This document shows positions 49,189 to 59,100 of a stretch of DNA of 64,000 bases, piece by piece. The DNA lies in the NCBI RefSeq assembly GCF_014649535.1, contig NZ_BMTF01000015.1, positions 56,230 to 120,229 of the forward strand, read 5' to 3'. The position numbers were made by a program, and so were the translations under genes. Position 1 is the stretch's first letter. The number at the start of each line of letters is the position of its first letter. The notes under the pieces are model-generated. The model made no database searches. It was given only the letters and a program-made list of their open reading frames with translations, and was not told where the DNA came from. This DNA comes from Streptomyces gelaticus. GTDB lineage: Bacteria > Actinomycetota > Actinomycetes > Streptomycetales > Streptomycetaceae.

Positions 49189-50223
49189 TCAGTCCTCGGC
49201 AGCCGGGTGCGCCAGGTCGCCGGGGTCGGTGTTCGCCCCGCACAGCACCACGGCGACCCGCTCGCCCTCGCGCGGCCGGTAGCCGCCCGGCGCCGTCGGC
49301 CCGTCCGGAAGGTCCGGTGCGGTGAGCGCGGCCAGTGCGGTGGACGCGGCGTGCTCGACGGCTACGTGGTGGTGGTCCCACAACGCCCGGCGGGCGCGGG
49401 CGATTTCGCCGTCCGGCACCAGGACGGAGCGGACGTCGTTCTCGCGGGCGGCGCGCAGGGCCAGGGCGGTGGCCCGCCGGGCGCCGAGGGCGTCGACGGC
49501 GACCGAGTCGACGGGGACGTCGACCGGCCGGCCGGCCTCCAGGGCGGCGTTCAGCGCCCGGCAGTTCTCCGGCTCGACGGCGACCGTGCGGATCCTGTGG
49601 TGCCGGGCGGCTGTGGCGACCCCGGCGAACAGACCGCCGCCGCCGACCGAGACCACCACGGTGTCCAGGCCGGGGATCCGCGCGTGGATCTCCTCCAGCA
49701 GGGTGCCGGCCCCGGCGGCGATCAGCGGATGGTCGTAGGCGTGCGCGGCGAGCGCGCCGGACGAGAGGGCGAACTCCTCGCACGCTTCGAGGGCTTCGGC
49801 GTACTCCGCGCCGGCCAGCCGCACGTCCGCCCCGTAGCCGCGCAGCTTGGCGATCTTCACCGCCGGGGCGACGCTCGGCAGGAACACCGTGGCCCGTACG
49901 CCCTGTTGCCGGGCGGCCCAGGCGCAGGCCAGCCCGGCGTTGCCGCCGGAGGCGATGGTGACCCCCGCGTCCGGCAGGGTGCCTGCCTCGCGGTGGGCCT
50001 GGATGAAGTTCTGCGCGCCGCGCGCCTTGAAGGAGCCGGTGTACTGCATGAACTCCAGGGCGTACCAGAGCTCGTACGGCTCCTCGGACGCCGTGCGGGT
50101 CGTCTCCGGCGCCACGGGTGCGACGGTGACCGGGCGGATGTGCCCGGTGGTCCGGTCGGTGGCGGCCTTGATGTCGTCGTACGTGAGGTCGTTGCCGAAC
50201 AGATCCGTGTCCCGGTCGCCCAT
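49189..50223 (-). CDS. PLP-dependent threonine/serine dehydratase-like enzyme
   Basis: This 344-residue fold-type II PLP enzyme has the Schiff-base Lys66 in QYTGSFKARGAQNF. The substrate loop is SGGNAGLACAWAARQ (a Ser-Gly-Gly-Asn in place of the usual SSGNH/SAGNH), and the phosphate loop is VVVSVGGGGLFAGVA. It lacks the C-terminal ACT regulatory domain, so it would not be feedback-inhibited by isoleucine. Likely substrates are L-Thr/L-Ser, but a related lyase is possible. Confidence 0.87.
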   Translation of the reverse strand: MGDRDTDLFGNDLTYDDIKAATDRTTGHIRPVTVAPVAPETTRTASEEPYELWYALEFMQYTGSFKARGAQNFIQAHREAGTLPDAGVTIASGGNAGLACAWAARQQGVRATVFLPSVAPAVKIAKLRGYGADVRLAGAEYAEALEACEEFALSSGALAAHAYDHPLIAAGAGTLLEEIHARIPGLDTVVVSVGGGGLFAGVATAARHHRIRTVAVEPENCRALNAALEAGRPVDVPVDSVAVDALGARRATALALRAARENDVRSVLVPDGEIARARRALWDHHHVAVEHAASTALAALTAPDLPDGPTAPGGYRPREGERVAVVLCGANTDPGDLAHPAAED

Positions 50224-50479
50224 GTCTTCTCACTCCCGTGGTCGCTGGACCGACCAGCTTATGCAGCCGGGTCCGGCGCTGCCCGACGCCGCTCGCGTCC
50301 CACCGTCCCACCGTCCCTCCGCGCCGTCACCGCGAACGGCATCTCCGCAGGTGGGCGCGTGGGACGTCCCATCAACGCGTCACTTCCCCGACGGCCCTGG
50401 CAGCCGCTCCCGGCCGCCCCGCAATCTGGTCGCAGAGCCGGCCGACGTGGCCGGGTCCACCCAAGGGGAGGAAAACACC

Positions 50480-50923
50480 ATGCGAACCATGACGAGGGCA
50501 TTCATCGGCGCCACCACTGCCATCGCGATCGCCGGCGGAGGCGTGGCGGCGGCGGGCACCGCCTTCGCGGCGACCGGGCAGACCACGCAGGCGGTGGCGG
50601 GTTCCACGGCCGTCACCCCGCAGGCGGTCGTCAACCTCGGCCTCAACGCCACGCAGGCCAAGAAGCTCCAGCGCGACCTGAAGAACAACTGGGGCTACAA
50701 GGGCGCCATCGACGGGCAGCTCGGCACCGACAGCTGGAAGGCGATGCAGCGCTTCCTCAAGGCCACCTGGGGCTACACCGGCGCGATCGACGGCATCGTC
50801 GGCAGCGGCACGGTGAAGGCGATCCAGCGCTGGCTGAAGGCCAACTGGGGCTACACGGGCGCGATCGACGGCGTCGCCGGGCCGGGGACCCAGGCCGCGC
50901 TGAAGCGGTACTGCAACTCCTGA
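50480..50923 (+). CDS. secreted peptidoglycan-binding repeat protein
   Basis: The protein has 147 residues. A signal peptide (RAFIGATTAIAIAGGGVAAAGTAFA) is probably cleaved after Ala30. The mature part consists of almost three repeats of a ~32-residue unit built on WGY(K/T)GAIDG and a following G-T-x-x-A-x-Q-R-x-L helix, the peptidoglycan_binding_1 pattern. No catalytic domain is attached. GGGGAGG precedes the ATG. A strong terminator follows. Neighbours include a PG-binding XRE-TM protein on the opposite strand. Confidence 0.88.
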   Translation: MRTMTRAFIGATTAIAIAGGGVAAAGTAFAATGQTTQAVAGSTAVTPQAVVNLGLNATQAKKLQRDLKNNWGYKGAIDGQLGTDSWKAMQRFLKATWGYTGAIDGIVGSGTVKAIQRWLKANWGYTGAIDGVAGPGTQAALKRYCNS

Positions 50924-50950
50924 GTCCGTCGGGAGCGGCTGACGCACCGA

Positions 50951-50986
50951 GCCGGAGCGCCGGGCCCCGCGGCCCGTCGCTCCGGC
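50951..50986 (+). terminator. hairpin terminator of the PG-binding gene
   Basis: GCCGGAGCG and CGCTCCGGC bracket CGGGCC and GGCCCG (16 bp with one mismatch). A T-rich run and three GTTTTCC repeats follow at 50991-51012. Confidence 0.75.
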
Positions 50987-51043
50987 GATTCGTTTTCCGT
51001 TTTCCGTTTTCCGGTTCCGTCTTCCATCTTCCGGTTTCCGGGT

Positions 51044-51838
51044 TCAGTCCGTGAAGCACTCGGAGCGTCTGCCCGGAGCCTTGAGACAGATCCTTGCGCC
51101 CGCACCGCTGGTGCCCGCGGTCATCGGGGTCGCCAGGTACTGCCCGGCGTCCCGGCTTCCCTCGGCCGTGACCTGCTGGGTGCGTCCGGTCGGCAGTGAC
51201 AGTACGACCCGGTCGCCCGGCAGCAGCCCGGTGGTCCGTACCCACACGGTGCGGCAGAGCCTGGCGTGGCGCAGCTCCAGGCGCTGTCCGCCGGAAGCGG
51301 TGTGGGTGGCGAGGGTGGTGATCATCCCCGCCCCGCCGCACCCCATGGCCACGGGGCTCTTGCCCTCGCAGGTGTCGCCGCTGCATCCCGGGTTGCGTAC
51401 CAGCGGCTCCGCGGCGGCGAGGGCCTGCCCGTCCGGCCTTTGGCCGATGAGCGCGGGTACGGCGAGCCCGGCCGCCACCACCCCGGCGACGACCGCGGCG
51501 ACCACCCACCGCCGTACCCTCACGCGGGCAGCGGTGGCGGACGGGCCGGGGGCAGGGCGGTCCGGTTCCTCCGGTGCGGGTACGGGCCGGGCCCGGCCGC
51601 TCCATTCGGCGTCGGCCAGCTCCCAGAGGGCCAATAGCCGCCCGGCCGGTGTCCCGGTCAGTGCGCACAGCTCCTCGACCGCCCGGCGCGGTGCGGGCTT
51701 CTTCCCGTTGAGGTACCGCTCCCAGGACGATTTGCTGTACGGGGTACGGGCCGCCAGCGCGGCCAGGCTCAGCCCGGAGCGTTCCCTGATCCCCCGGAGT
51801 TCCTCCGCCAGCTGCCCGCCCACGGTGGAGGCCGTCAT
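51044..51838 (-). CDS. XRE-HTH protein with TM and DUF2690-like extracytoplasmic domain
   Basis: The protein has 264 residues. The N-terminal XRE HTH spans ~12-60 (GIRERSGLSLAALAARTPYSKSSWERYLNGKK), with a disordered linker, one TM (RRWVVAAVVAGVVAAGLAVPAL, ~107-128) and then an outside domain with Cys residues (NPGCSGDTCEGKSPVAMGCGG) and terminal CLKAPGRRSECF. The four-Cys DUF2690-like domain is probably disulfide-bonded. A cytoplasmic DNA-binding head joined to an external domain suggests a one-component transmembrane sensor. The ATG at 51838 overlaps the upstream gene's stop. Confidence 0.82.
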   Translation of the reverse strand: MTASTVGGQLAEELRGIRERSGLSLAALAARTPYSKSSWERYLNGKKPAPRRAVEELCALTGTPAGRLLALWELADAEWSGRARPVPAPEEPDRPAPGPSATAARVRVRRWVVAAVVAGVVAAGLAVPALIGQRPDGQALAAAEPLVRNPGCSGDTCEGKSPVAMGCGGAGMITTLATHTASGGQRLELRHARLCRTVWVRTTGLLPGDRVVLSLPTGRTQQVTAEGSRDAGQYLATPMTAGTSGAGARICLKAPGRRSECFTD

Positions 51839-52641
51839 GCGCGCAGCTCCCTCCAGGTGTCCGGGCCGATGATGCCGTCGACGACCAGATGGTGCGCCTG
51901 CTGGAACTTCTTGGCGGCGGTCTTGGTCCGCTCGTCGTACAGCCCGTCGAAGGCCTTCGGGCTGAAGCCCTTCTCGCGCAGCAGGCACTGGGCCTCCACC
52001 ACGTCGAAACCGGTGCTGTTGATGTCGAGCAGCATCTCGCGGGTGTCGCTGTGACCGGCCCGCAGTTCGCCGTCCTTGCGCCGCACCGTGCACTCGTACG
52101 TCCGGCCGCGCAGATATCCGGCTTCGGCCGCCGCGGCGCCGGTCCTCTCCGTCGGGGCGTCGTCGTCCCACGCCCCCGCGGTCAGCAGCCCGGCCCCGAA
52201 GGACACGGCGACGGCCAGCGCCACCGCGCCGAGCGTCCATTTCAGCGGCACCGTGCGCGCTGCCGCCGGGCGCGGCGCACGGTCCTGGCCGCCGCCCTGT
52301 TCCTGATCCTGTTCCTGTTTCTGGTCCCGGCCCTGTTCCCGGTCCTGCGACGGCTGGTCGGGCCGTCCGGATTCCTTGGTGCGGGCCCGTTCGGCGACCT
52401 CGTACAGCACGATGAGCCGCGTCGGCTCCGTACCGCAGACCTCGGCCAGTTCCTCGACCGCCTGGCGCGGTACGGGCTTCTTGCCGTTCAGATACCGTTC
52501 CCACGAGGAGCGGCTGTAGCCGGTCCGGCTCGCGAGCGCGGCCAGGCTCAGGCCGCTGTGGTCCTTCAGTCTTCGTAACTGGACGAGCAGTTGGCGTTCG
52601 CTGCTCGGCAGCTCCGTGGGCAGCTCTTTCCATCGCGGCAT
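51835..52641 (-). CDS. XRE-HTH protein with TM and peptidoglycan-binding domain
   Basis: The protein has 268 residues. The XRE HTH (DHSGLSLAALASRTGYSRSSWERYLNGKK, ~25-56) is nearly identical to that of the downstream gene. A Gln/Glu/Asp-rich linker (~105-135), a TM (LKWTLGAVALAVAVSFGAGLL) and an outside C-terminus with a peptidoglycan_binding_1 domain follow (LLDINSTGFDVVEAQCLLRE, YDERTKTAAKKFQQAHHL and GIIGPDTWREL). It resembles a RodZ-like or wall-sensing one-component regulator. It overlaps the next XRE gene by 4 nt, so the two are co-translated. Confidence 0.84.
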   Translation of the reverse strand: MPRWKELPTELPSSERQLLVQLRRLKDHSGLSLAALASRTGYSRSSWERYLNGKKPVPRQAVEELAEVCGTEPTRLIVLYEVAERARTKESGRPDQPSQDREQGRDQKQEQDQEQGGGQDRAPRPAAARTVPLKWTLGAVALAVAVSFGAGLLTAGAWDDDAPTERTGAAAAEAGYLRGRTYECTVRRKDGELRAGHSDTREMLLDINSTGFDVVEAQCLLREKGFSPKAFDGLYDERTKTAAKKFQQAHHLVVDGIIGPDTWRELRA

Positions 52642-52827
52642 GCGAATTCCCCCGGTTCTTCCGGCCGTTGTCATAAATAGTGGGGTATCGAGGCCCCGCA
52701 CGCGAGGAGTTGGCCTCCCCGGGACTGTCGCCGCGTCGCTGCCAAGTGGTCAGGTTTCCGGGGGAGTTGGTGCCGGTCCACGCAAGGGCACTTGCCCCCG
52801 CCGCCGTGCGGCCGGTAGGAACCAGGC

Positions 52828-53163
52828 GTGACCGATCAAGGGAAGTTCGCGCGCGCTGTCATAACGCTCTCGTCCGTCGTCGTCGCCGGGTGTGCTCTCA
52901 CCGTGACGATCAAGGTGATGAACACCGATACCGAAGCGATGTACCCGCCGCGACTGCTGGACCAGGAAGCGGTGGAACGGCAGGCTGCCGAGACCGTGCG
53001 GGGAGCGGGGAAGATGTCCAGGGACGGGGTGAGCTGTCCGGCGGCCATGGAGGCCAAGAAGGGCAACAAGTTCGACTGCGACGTGCAGGAAGGTTTCAAC
53101 ACCAAGACCGTCACGGTCGAGGTCCTCGACGACCAGGGCAGGCTCAGCATGAACGAGTCCTGA
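52828..53163 (+). CDS. DUF4333-domain lipoprotein
   Basis: This 111-residue protein has an N-terminal hydrophobic stretch with a lipobox-like VVVAGC at Cys22, suggesting lipid anchoring outside the membrane. The DUF4333 domain has the expected SCPAAMEAKKGNKFDCDV (two Cys likely disulfide-bonded) and TVTVEVLDDQGRL. Function is unknown. GTG at 52828 has no strong ribosome binding site. Confidence 0.82.
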   Translation: MTDQGKFARAVITLSSVVVAGCALTVTIKVMNTDTEAMYPPRLLDQEAVERQAAETVRGAGKMSRDGVSCPAAMEAKKGNKFDCDVQEGFNTKTVTVEVLDDQGRLSMNES

Positions 53164-53186
53164 GCCTGTCGGATGTGCCCGTCTTT

Positions 53187-54473
53187 TCACGACCCTGTGT
53201 GTGACAGGTGCGCGGCCGGCGCAGTCGCCCCGCGGTGCTTGATGTTGACGACCGACGACTTGGCCACTGCGAGAGGGTTCAGGAAGCGCAGCGGGCCGAT
53301 CAGGCGGGCTGCGAAGAGGTACATGTGCCGCGCCAGCGAGGCGTCACGCGCCGCCGCCGAGAACATCAGCCGTTCCATGGGGTTGAAGGGGCGGGACTTG
53401 GCGTAGTCGGCGGCCAGTTGTTGGTGGCCGCTCAGCCGGCGTCGGTGTGTGCGTGCGTACGCCGCGAGCGCCCTGTCGAGGTCGCCCTGCCGCCCGGTCG
53501 CGGCCGGAGCGACCGCCTCTGCCAGCCACTGCGCGGTCTGCAGGGCCCATCCGCATCCCACTCCCCACAGGGGGTCGCTGGTCAGGGCTGCGTCGCCGAT
53601 GAGCGCGACGCCCGGCGCGGTCGGCCTGCGGCTGTGGAGCGGGTAGTCGACCGTGCCGGTGATCTTCGATATGCGTTCGGCGGAGTCGATGGGCGGGGCC
53701 TCGGGCAGGGCGCGGACGAAGTCGAGGAAGCTGCCCTCCAGGTCTTCCCGGAAGGCCGGCAGCCGTTTCTTGTCCGGGAGCACCGCGAGGACCGTCACTC
53801 CGTCGTCGTTCGGGAACGCGTACGCCATGTCGGGTTCCAGGAACCAGGTCTGGCCGATCCCGCCGGGGAGCGGAAGGTTGCGGAAGTGCGCGAGATAGCC
53901 GAACCGTGCGTTCTCGTGCACCCGGGCCGGCACCCCGGCGAGCTTCGCGACGGCCGAGTCCTTGCCGTCGGCGCCGACCACCAGGCGGGCCCGGATCTCG
54001 CGCTCGCCCTGCGGTGTCGACGCGCGCACCCCCACGGTTCGCCCGGCTTCCCGGACCAGCCCGGTCACCCGGTGACCGAGGAGCACCTCGACGCCGGGCG
54101 TCTCCACCGCACGGGACCTGAGCAACGGGTCGAGGACGCTGCGCCGGATGTTGTACCCGTGCGGCAGCTCGGGGCCCCCTGGCGCGGCCTTCGGCTCGAT
54201 CCATCCCCAACGGGTGTACCAGCGGGCCGCGTTGCTCATGGCCCCGGCCTTTTCGAGGGCGGGAACGAGGCCGAGTTCGTCCAGCACCGGGTAGGCGTTG
54301 GCCGTGATGGAGTGGGTGCAGAGCACCTTGTACGCCTCGGGGTCCGAGCGGCGTTCCAGCAGCGCGACGCGCACGCCGCGCCGGGCGAGCAGGATCGCCG
54401 CGGCACTGCCGGCGAGGCCGGATCCGCTGATGACGACGTCGTAGTCGTATCCGGCGCTCTCGGGATTGGTCAT
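53187..54473 (-). CDS. FAD-dependent oxidoreductase (geranylgeranyl-reductase/PHBH-like)
   Basis: This 428-residue flavoprotein has the dinucleotide motif DVVISGSGLAGSAAAILLARRG, the DG motif VVGADGKDSAVAKLAGV and the GD motif VALIGDAALTSDPLWGVGCGWALQTAQWL. GYNIRRSVLDPLLR is the characteristic PHBH/geranylgeranyl-reductase helix. It could be a hydroxylase, halogenase-like enzyme or polyprenyl reductase; the sequence does not decide. The ATG at 54473 follows AAGGGGA. Confidence 0.88.
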   Translation of the reverse strand: MTNPESAGYDYDVVISGSGLAGSAAAILLARRGVRVALLERRSDPEAYKVLCTHSITANAYPVLDELGLVPALEKAGAMSNAARWYTRWGWIEPKAAPGGPELPHGYNIRRSVLDPLLRSRAVETPGVEVLLGHRVTGLVREAGRTVGVRASTPQGEREIRARLVVGADGKDSAVAKLAGVPARVHENARFGYLAHFRNLPLPGGIGQTWFLEPDMAYAFPNDDGVTVLAVLPDKKRLPAFREDLEGSFLDFVRALPEAPPIDSAERISKITGTVDYPLHSRRPTAPGVALIGDAALTSDPLWGVGCGWALQTAQWLAEAVAPAATGRQGDLDRALAAYARTHRRRLSGHQQLAADYAKSRPFNPMERLMFSAAARDASLARHMYLFAARLIGPLRFLNPLAVAKSSVVNIKHRGATAPAAHLSHTGS

Positions 54474-54587
54474 GTGCTGATCGTCCCCTTCGGAGTGTGC
54501 CGTTCATGGGAGCGGTGCAGTGCCCCTGCTGTCAGGCACATGGCGAAGTGTAGGGAGCCGACGAGCCGGAGATCCGGTGATCGGGCG

Positions 54588-55790
54588 TTACGGAGGACCG
54601 GAACCGAGCAACGTAAAGGCTCCGTACACCCCCGACGCGAGCGCCGCCACCCCCACGGCCACCGCCGGAAGCGTCCGTCGCCGGGCCCCCGCCAAGGCCA
54701 CCGCGGCCGGCAGCAGCAACGGGAACGCGGGCATCATCAGCCGGGGCCTGGAGCCGAAGTAGCCGGACCCGATCAACGAGATCACGACCACCACGACGCA
54801 GTAGGTGATCACGGGCAGCGGCTGGCGCGGCCGTTGCCGTACGCACAGCCACAGCACCCAGAAGAGGAAGGCGAAGGCCGCGCACAGTCCGAGCCCCGCG
54901 AAGACGTTGCGGCCGAACTGTTCCACCACGAACGCGGCCAGCGCCGCCCCTCCGTCGATCCGGTTGTTCCAGTCCGCCTGGACGTCGAAGTACGCGAACG
55001 GGTGCCCCTCGCGCACGGCCACGAAGGCGATGTACGACAGCCAGCCCAGCGGGGCCAGGCAGGCACCCACCACCATCTGCAGCTGTGTCCGGAGCGGTTC
55101 ACCTGCGCGCCATGCGGTGAACAGCCGCCATAGCGCCGTGACGCCGATCGCCGCGATCAGCGCGGCCGCGACCGGCCGGGTGAGCCCGGCGCCGACGCAC
55201 AGCACCCCCGCCGTGATCCACCTGTCGGTCAGAACGGCGTACAACGCCCAGGCCGCCAGCGCCGTGAACAGCGTCTCGGTGTACGCCATGGACTGCACGA
55301 ACGCCGTCGGGTACGCCCCCCAGAGCACGGCCAGCAGCACTCCTGCCCGGCGCCCGTACAGCCGCGCGCCCACGGCGAAGATGCCCCCGGCGGCGGCGAG
55401 CGAGGCGAGCCACGAGACCAACAGGCCCGCGCCGGCCACGCCGAGGGGCGGGATCAGGGCGGACAGCCCCCGCTCCAGCGCGGGCAGGAGCGGGAAGAAG
55501 GCCAGATCGGAGTGGAAGGTGCCATCCGGGAGGCGGACCTCGTAGCCGTATCCGTGCTCGGCGATCCGCTGGTACCAGACCGAGTCCCAGCGGCCCGCCA
55601 GCCGGTGCATTCCGTCCTTGCCGGTGGCGGAGGCGGCGATCAGGAGGATCGCGACGCCGGTGATCCGTACGGCGACGTAGCCCAGCAGTGCGGGCGCGGC
55701 GTAGCGGAGCGAGGCGGCCGACGGACGGGACGCGGAACCCGGCCGCGGGGCGGCAGCCCGGGAGAGGGGGACGGACTTGATCTCGGGCAT
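54588..55790 (-). CDS. integral-membrane glycosyltransferase, PIG-V/GT39-like
   Basis: This 400-residue protein has ~10 TM segments. The first loop after TM1 contains the catalytic-type motif AGRWDSVWYQRIAEHGYG (R-W-D-x-x-W), followed by FHSDLAFFPLLPALER and the TM GRRAGVLLAVLWGAYPTAFVQSMAYTETLF. This layout is that of GPI-mannosyltransferase PIG-V relatives and polyprenol-sugar-dependent mannosyltransferases in actinobacteria. It would use a lipid-linked sugar donor on the outer face of the membrane; the acceptor is unknown. Confidence 0.85.
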   Translation of the reverse strand: MPEIKSVPLSRAAAPRPGSASRPSAASLRYAAPALLGYVAVRITGVAILLIAASATGKDGMHRLAGRWDSVWYQRIAEHGYGYEVRLPDGTFHSDLAFFPLLPALERGLSALIPPLGVAGAGLLVSWLASLAAAGGIFAVGARLYGRRAGVLLAVLWGAYPTAFVQSMAYTETLFTALAAWALYAVLTDRWITAGVLCVGAGLTRPVAAALIAAIGVTALWRLFTAWRAGEPLRTQLQMVVGACLAPLGWLSYIAFVAVREGHPFAYFDVQADWNNRIDGGAALAAFVVEQFGRNVFAGLGLCAAFAFLFWVLWLCVRQRPRQPLPVITYCVVVVVISLIGSGYFGSRPRLMMPAFPLLLPAAVALAGARRRTLPAVAVGVAALASGVYGAFTLLGSGPP

Positions 55791-56143
55791 GTCGGAAGTA
55801 TCGCGCGTCGACGCCCGTCGGGCCGCACCGGCCTCGACGCGGGCGGCCAGGCTCCGGCCATCACGCCTTCACGCTACGAGGGGAGGGACACCGGCCGCCC
55901 GCCGCCTTCGAGATCGACGAGTGGGCGGGTGACATTGCGCCACAGGGCGACGACATCAAACAGATCGTTTTCTTCTCCCTGCCCGACGCCCCACAACGCT
56001 GGTGTGGATGTGTTGTGTTGGCGCGATCTCGTCTCTTTCGCTTTTCTGGTGACAGTTTGTGTGTACCTTGTGACCGCTCGCATGGGAAGTGTGGGTGTCG
56101 TGAGTCATTCGTGGCTCATGAGGGGGCCCTGGGGAGGGACGGC
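55791..56143. other. 353-bp intergenic region upstream of the RHS gene
   Basis: This lies between the divergent glycosyltransferase and RHS genes. It is poorer in G+C than its surroundings near 55950-56080, where the RHS promoter is expected. No -35/-10 pair stands out. GGGGAGGGA at 56131-56139 is the RHS ribosome binding site. Confidence 0.5.
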
Positions 56144-59100
56144 GTGCGCATGCGCGGCGAACGGTTCGGAACAGGTGTGTCCGCACGCCGACGGGCATTC
56201 ACGGTGGGGTTGCTGGGACTGGCCTTATCGGTCGGGTTAGTGCCAGCAGAGGCAGCTCCATCCGCCCCCTCGTCGGGAGCGTCCACGCGGATTCAGAGCA
56301 GTGCCCTCGACGACGCGACGCCAGTTGGCAGCCCTGCGGGTCCGACTGCGCCCACGGCCGCCGAGCCGACCACGAACAACGCGGTGTATGCCTACGATGC
56401 GGCATCCCGCCTCGTCGGTGTCACGGACCCGGACGGCCAGACCGCGCGCTACCGCTACGATGCGGCGGGCAACCGCCTCGGTGTGGACCGTTTCGCATCG
56501 AGTGCCCTGTCGGTTCTTTCCTTGGTTCCTGTTCGTGCTGCGTCGGGTGAGAGCGTCACTCTTTCCGGCACAGGGTTCTCGACAACAGCGGCCTCCAATA
56601 CGGTCTCGTTCGGGACGAAGACGGCTACGGTCACGTCGGCGTCGGCCACCCGGCTGGTGGTGACTGTTCCCGAAGGCGCGGCCAAGGGGCCGGTGTCAGT
56701 AACAGTCGGCGGTGCCAGCGCAGCGTCGATAGAGACCTTCACTCCGTCCCCGGGCAAGCCCAGCGTCACCTCGTATGCGCCGCCCTCCGGGCCGCCGGGC
56801 ACAGAAGTGGTGCTCTCCGGGTCTGCTTTCGCGTCTGCGGCGACGGACAATGTCGTCCGTTTCAACGGTGGCAAGATCGCAGAAGTCGTCGAACGTACTG
56901 ACACGGCCCTGACGGTGAAGGTCCCCGCAGGCGCTACGACAGGTCGGATCACGATTGAGACCCCTGACGGCCGGGGATCGGCTCCCGGCGACTTCAGTGT
57001 TCCCCTGGAGGGAAACGAATTCGAGACAACTGTTCGTACGTCGCCGACCGATGAAGACCCACCTTCAGTTTCGATCTCGGCCTCCGACAAGAGAGCCCGA
57101 GTGCTGATCGATGCCGACGCAGACGACTCTCTGAGCTTCCACCTCTCCGGCTCGACGTTCAAAGGCGACCTGCAGCTGAGGATGGTCTCTCCCCAGGACA
57201 TCGAACTCGACCAGGTCCGGGTGAGCCCCGGCGAGCTCTTCGACTGGGATCTCACCAACCTGCCGGTCTCCGGAACGTATTCCCTGGTCATCGAGCCGTA
57301 CAGCTCCCGTACCGGGGCGGGAGCCGTCACGGTCACCGCGTCTCAGGCCTTGGCGGTCGGCCGGCTCTCGCCGACCGATGCGGCGCCTGCCAGCATCAGC
57401 CTGAACAGGCCAGGGCGACTCGCGAAAGCCACCTTCGAGGCACAGAAAGGCGACGACCTCTCGATCGGCGCGCTCGACAGCACCTTCAGCGGTGGGGCCC
57501 ACATCACGGTGCAGACACCGTCCGGTGAGCTTGTCGGCTGGGGAGGGACCTACGTCTCCGCCGGAGCCTCCGCAACAGTCGGGCTGGGAGACTTGCCGGA
57601 GACGGGAACCTACATCGTCACCGTAAACCCCGACCCAGGGGTCACAGGAACGCTGGGACTTCTCCTGTCGGCGGACGTCAAGGTATCTCTTTCGCCGGAC
57701 GCGGCATCAGTACCCGTGGTGGTGACGCGGCGTGGGCAGCTGGCGCGAGCGGAGTTCACCGCCCCGCCCGGCGGAATTGTAGGGCTCGGCGTCACTGACG
57801 TGACGATCCCGATTAATTCGACCCTCCAGGCATGGGACGCCGACGGAAATATCGTCGAGCGCGCCGGAAACGTCTTCGCGAACAGCGACGGTACTCTGCA
57901 CCTGAACGACCTGACCCCTGGAGACGACTACACAGCGGTCCTCCAGACGTATGCGGCCTCCACCGGGTCGGTGAAGTTCTGGCTTTCGACTCCGGTGACA
58001 ACCACGCCCCTCAGAGTCGACAGCCCCAGCGCACAAGCGGAACTGACACGACCGGGCCAGCAGCTCATCGTTCCCGTCCTCGCCGCGGACAACAGCGGGA
58101 TCTCGACCTTCGTGTCCGGACCGGTCGCACTGAAAGGCATGGCCACGGTCGCAAGGGCCACTCCCGACGGCCAAGTCGTGACAGGCATCGGCACGATAGG
58201 TACATCGGGAGAGACTAGGGTTGTTCTTCCCGCGCCCCTGCCCGAGGGAACACACCTGGTTCTGGTCCAACCCTGGCGCACAGCCATGGGCACCGTAACC
58301 GCATCACGGATAGCCGGGGTGAACGCCGGAACACTGACGCTGGGCGGGGCCAAACAGGCGGCAGTGATCTCCCAGCCGTACCAGCACGCCTACTTCACCT
58401 TCACAGTCGAGTCGGAGGAAGGGGCCCAACCCGATATCGAGGTCGAGGCACCGTCACCGTTCGCCTGGACCGCGACACTGGTTGATTCGTCAGGTGAGAA
58501 CTGGAGCTCGGCATCCCTGTCCCAGTCGACTCTCTCAGCATCCTTGGACTTCGTCGAGCCAGGCACGTACACGTTGGTGGTCGCGCCGCAAGGCACGTCG
58601 ACCGGTCAGATCACTCTCGGCCTCAAGGACGGATCCGCCGCCGCGGCGAGCAGCGGTGACGGCACGAGCGATGCAGCGGGGATCGCTCCCGAGGGGGCGG
58701 ACGCCTGGCAGCCGGGCAAGCAGCAGAAAGCCGGCCGGGACTGGGTGACAGGCCGCGGGCAAGGGCCGAAAGCCCCTCAGAGCCTTCGATCTCCCCCGAA
58801 CAAAACGGCGTTGACCGGTCACATGCTGAAGCTGGACGGGAAGCCCCTGGCCAAGGTCACTGTCTCCGTCGGCGACAAGACAGCCAGAACCGACTCCCGC
58901 GGCAGATTCCTGCTGGCCGGCATCAGTCCCGATGCGAAGACCCTGGTGGTCGACGGTTCGACGGCCAACACGAGGAAGCGACAGTACGGCCGCTTCGACA
59001 TACACATCGGCCCGAAGCGCGGCCAGAGTGTCGATCTCGGGTTCCCGGTCTGGATGACGCCCCTCGACACCAGGAATACGGTGAGCTTCGCCGCCCCGGC

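Noticed and set aside
53161-53185. A fourth copy of the GGGCCTGTCCGGCGGA element after the DUF4333 gene
   Set aside because: Only GCCTGTC followed by GGA is shared; the core is not conserved, so it is not counted.
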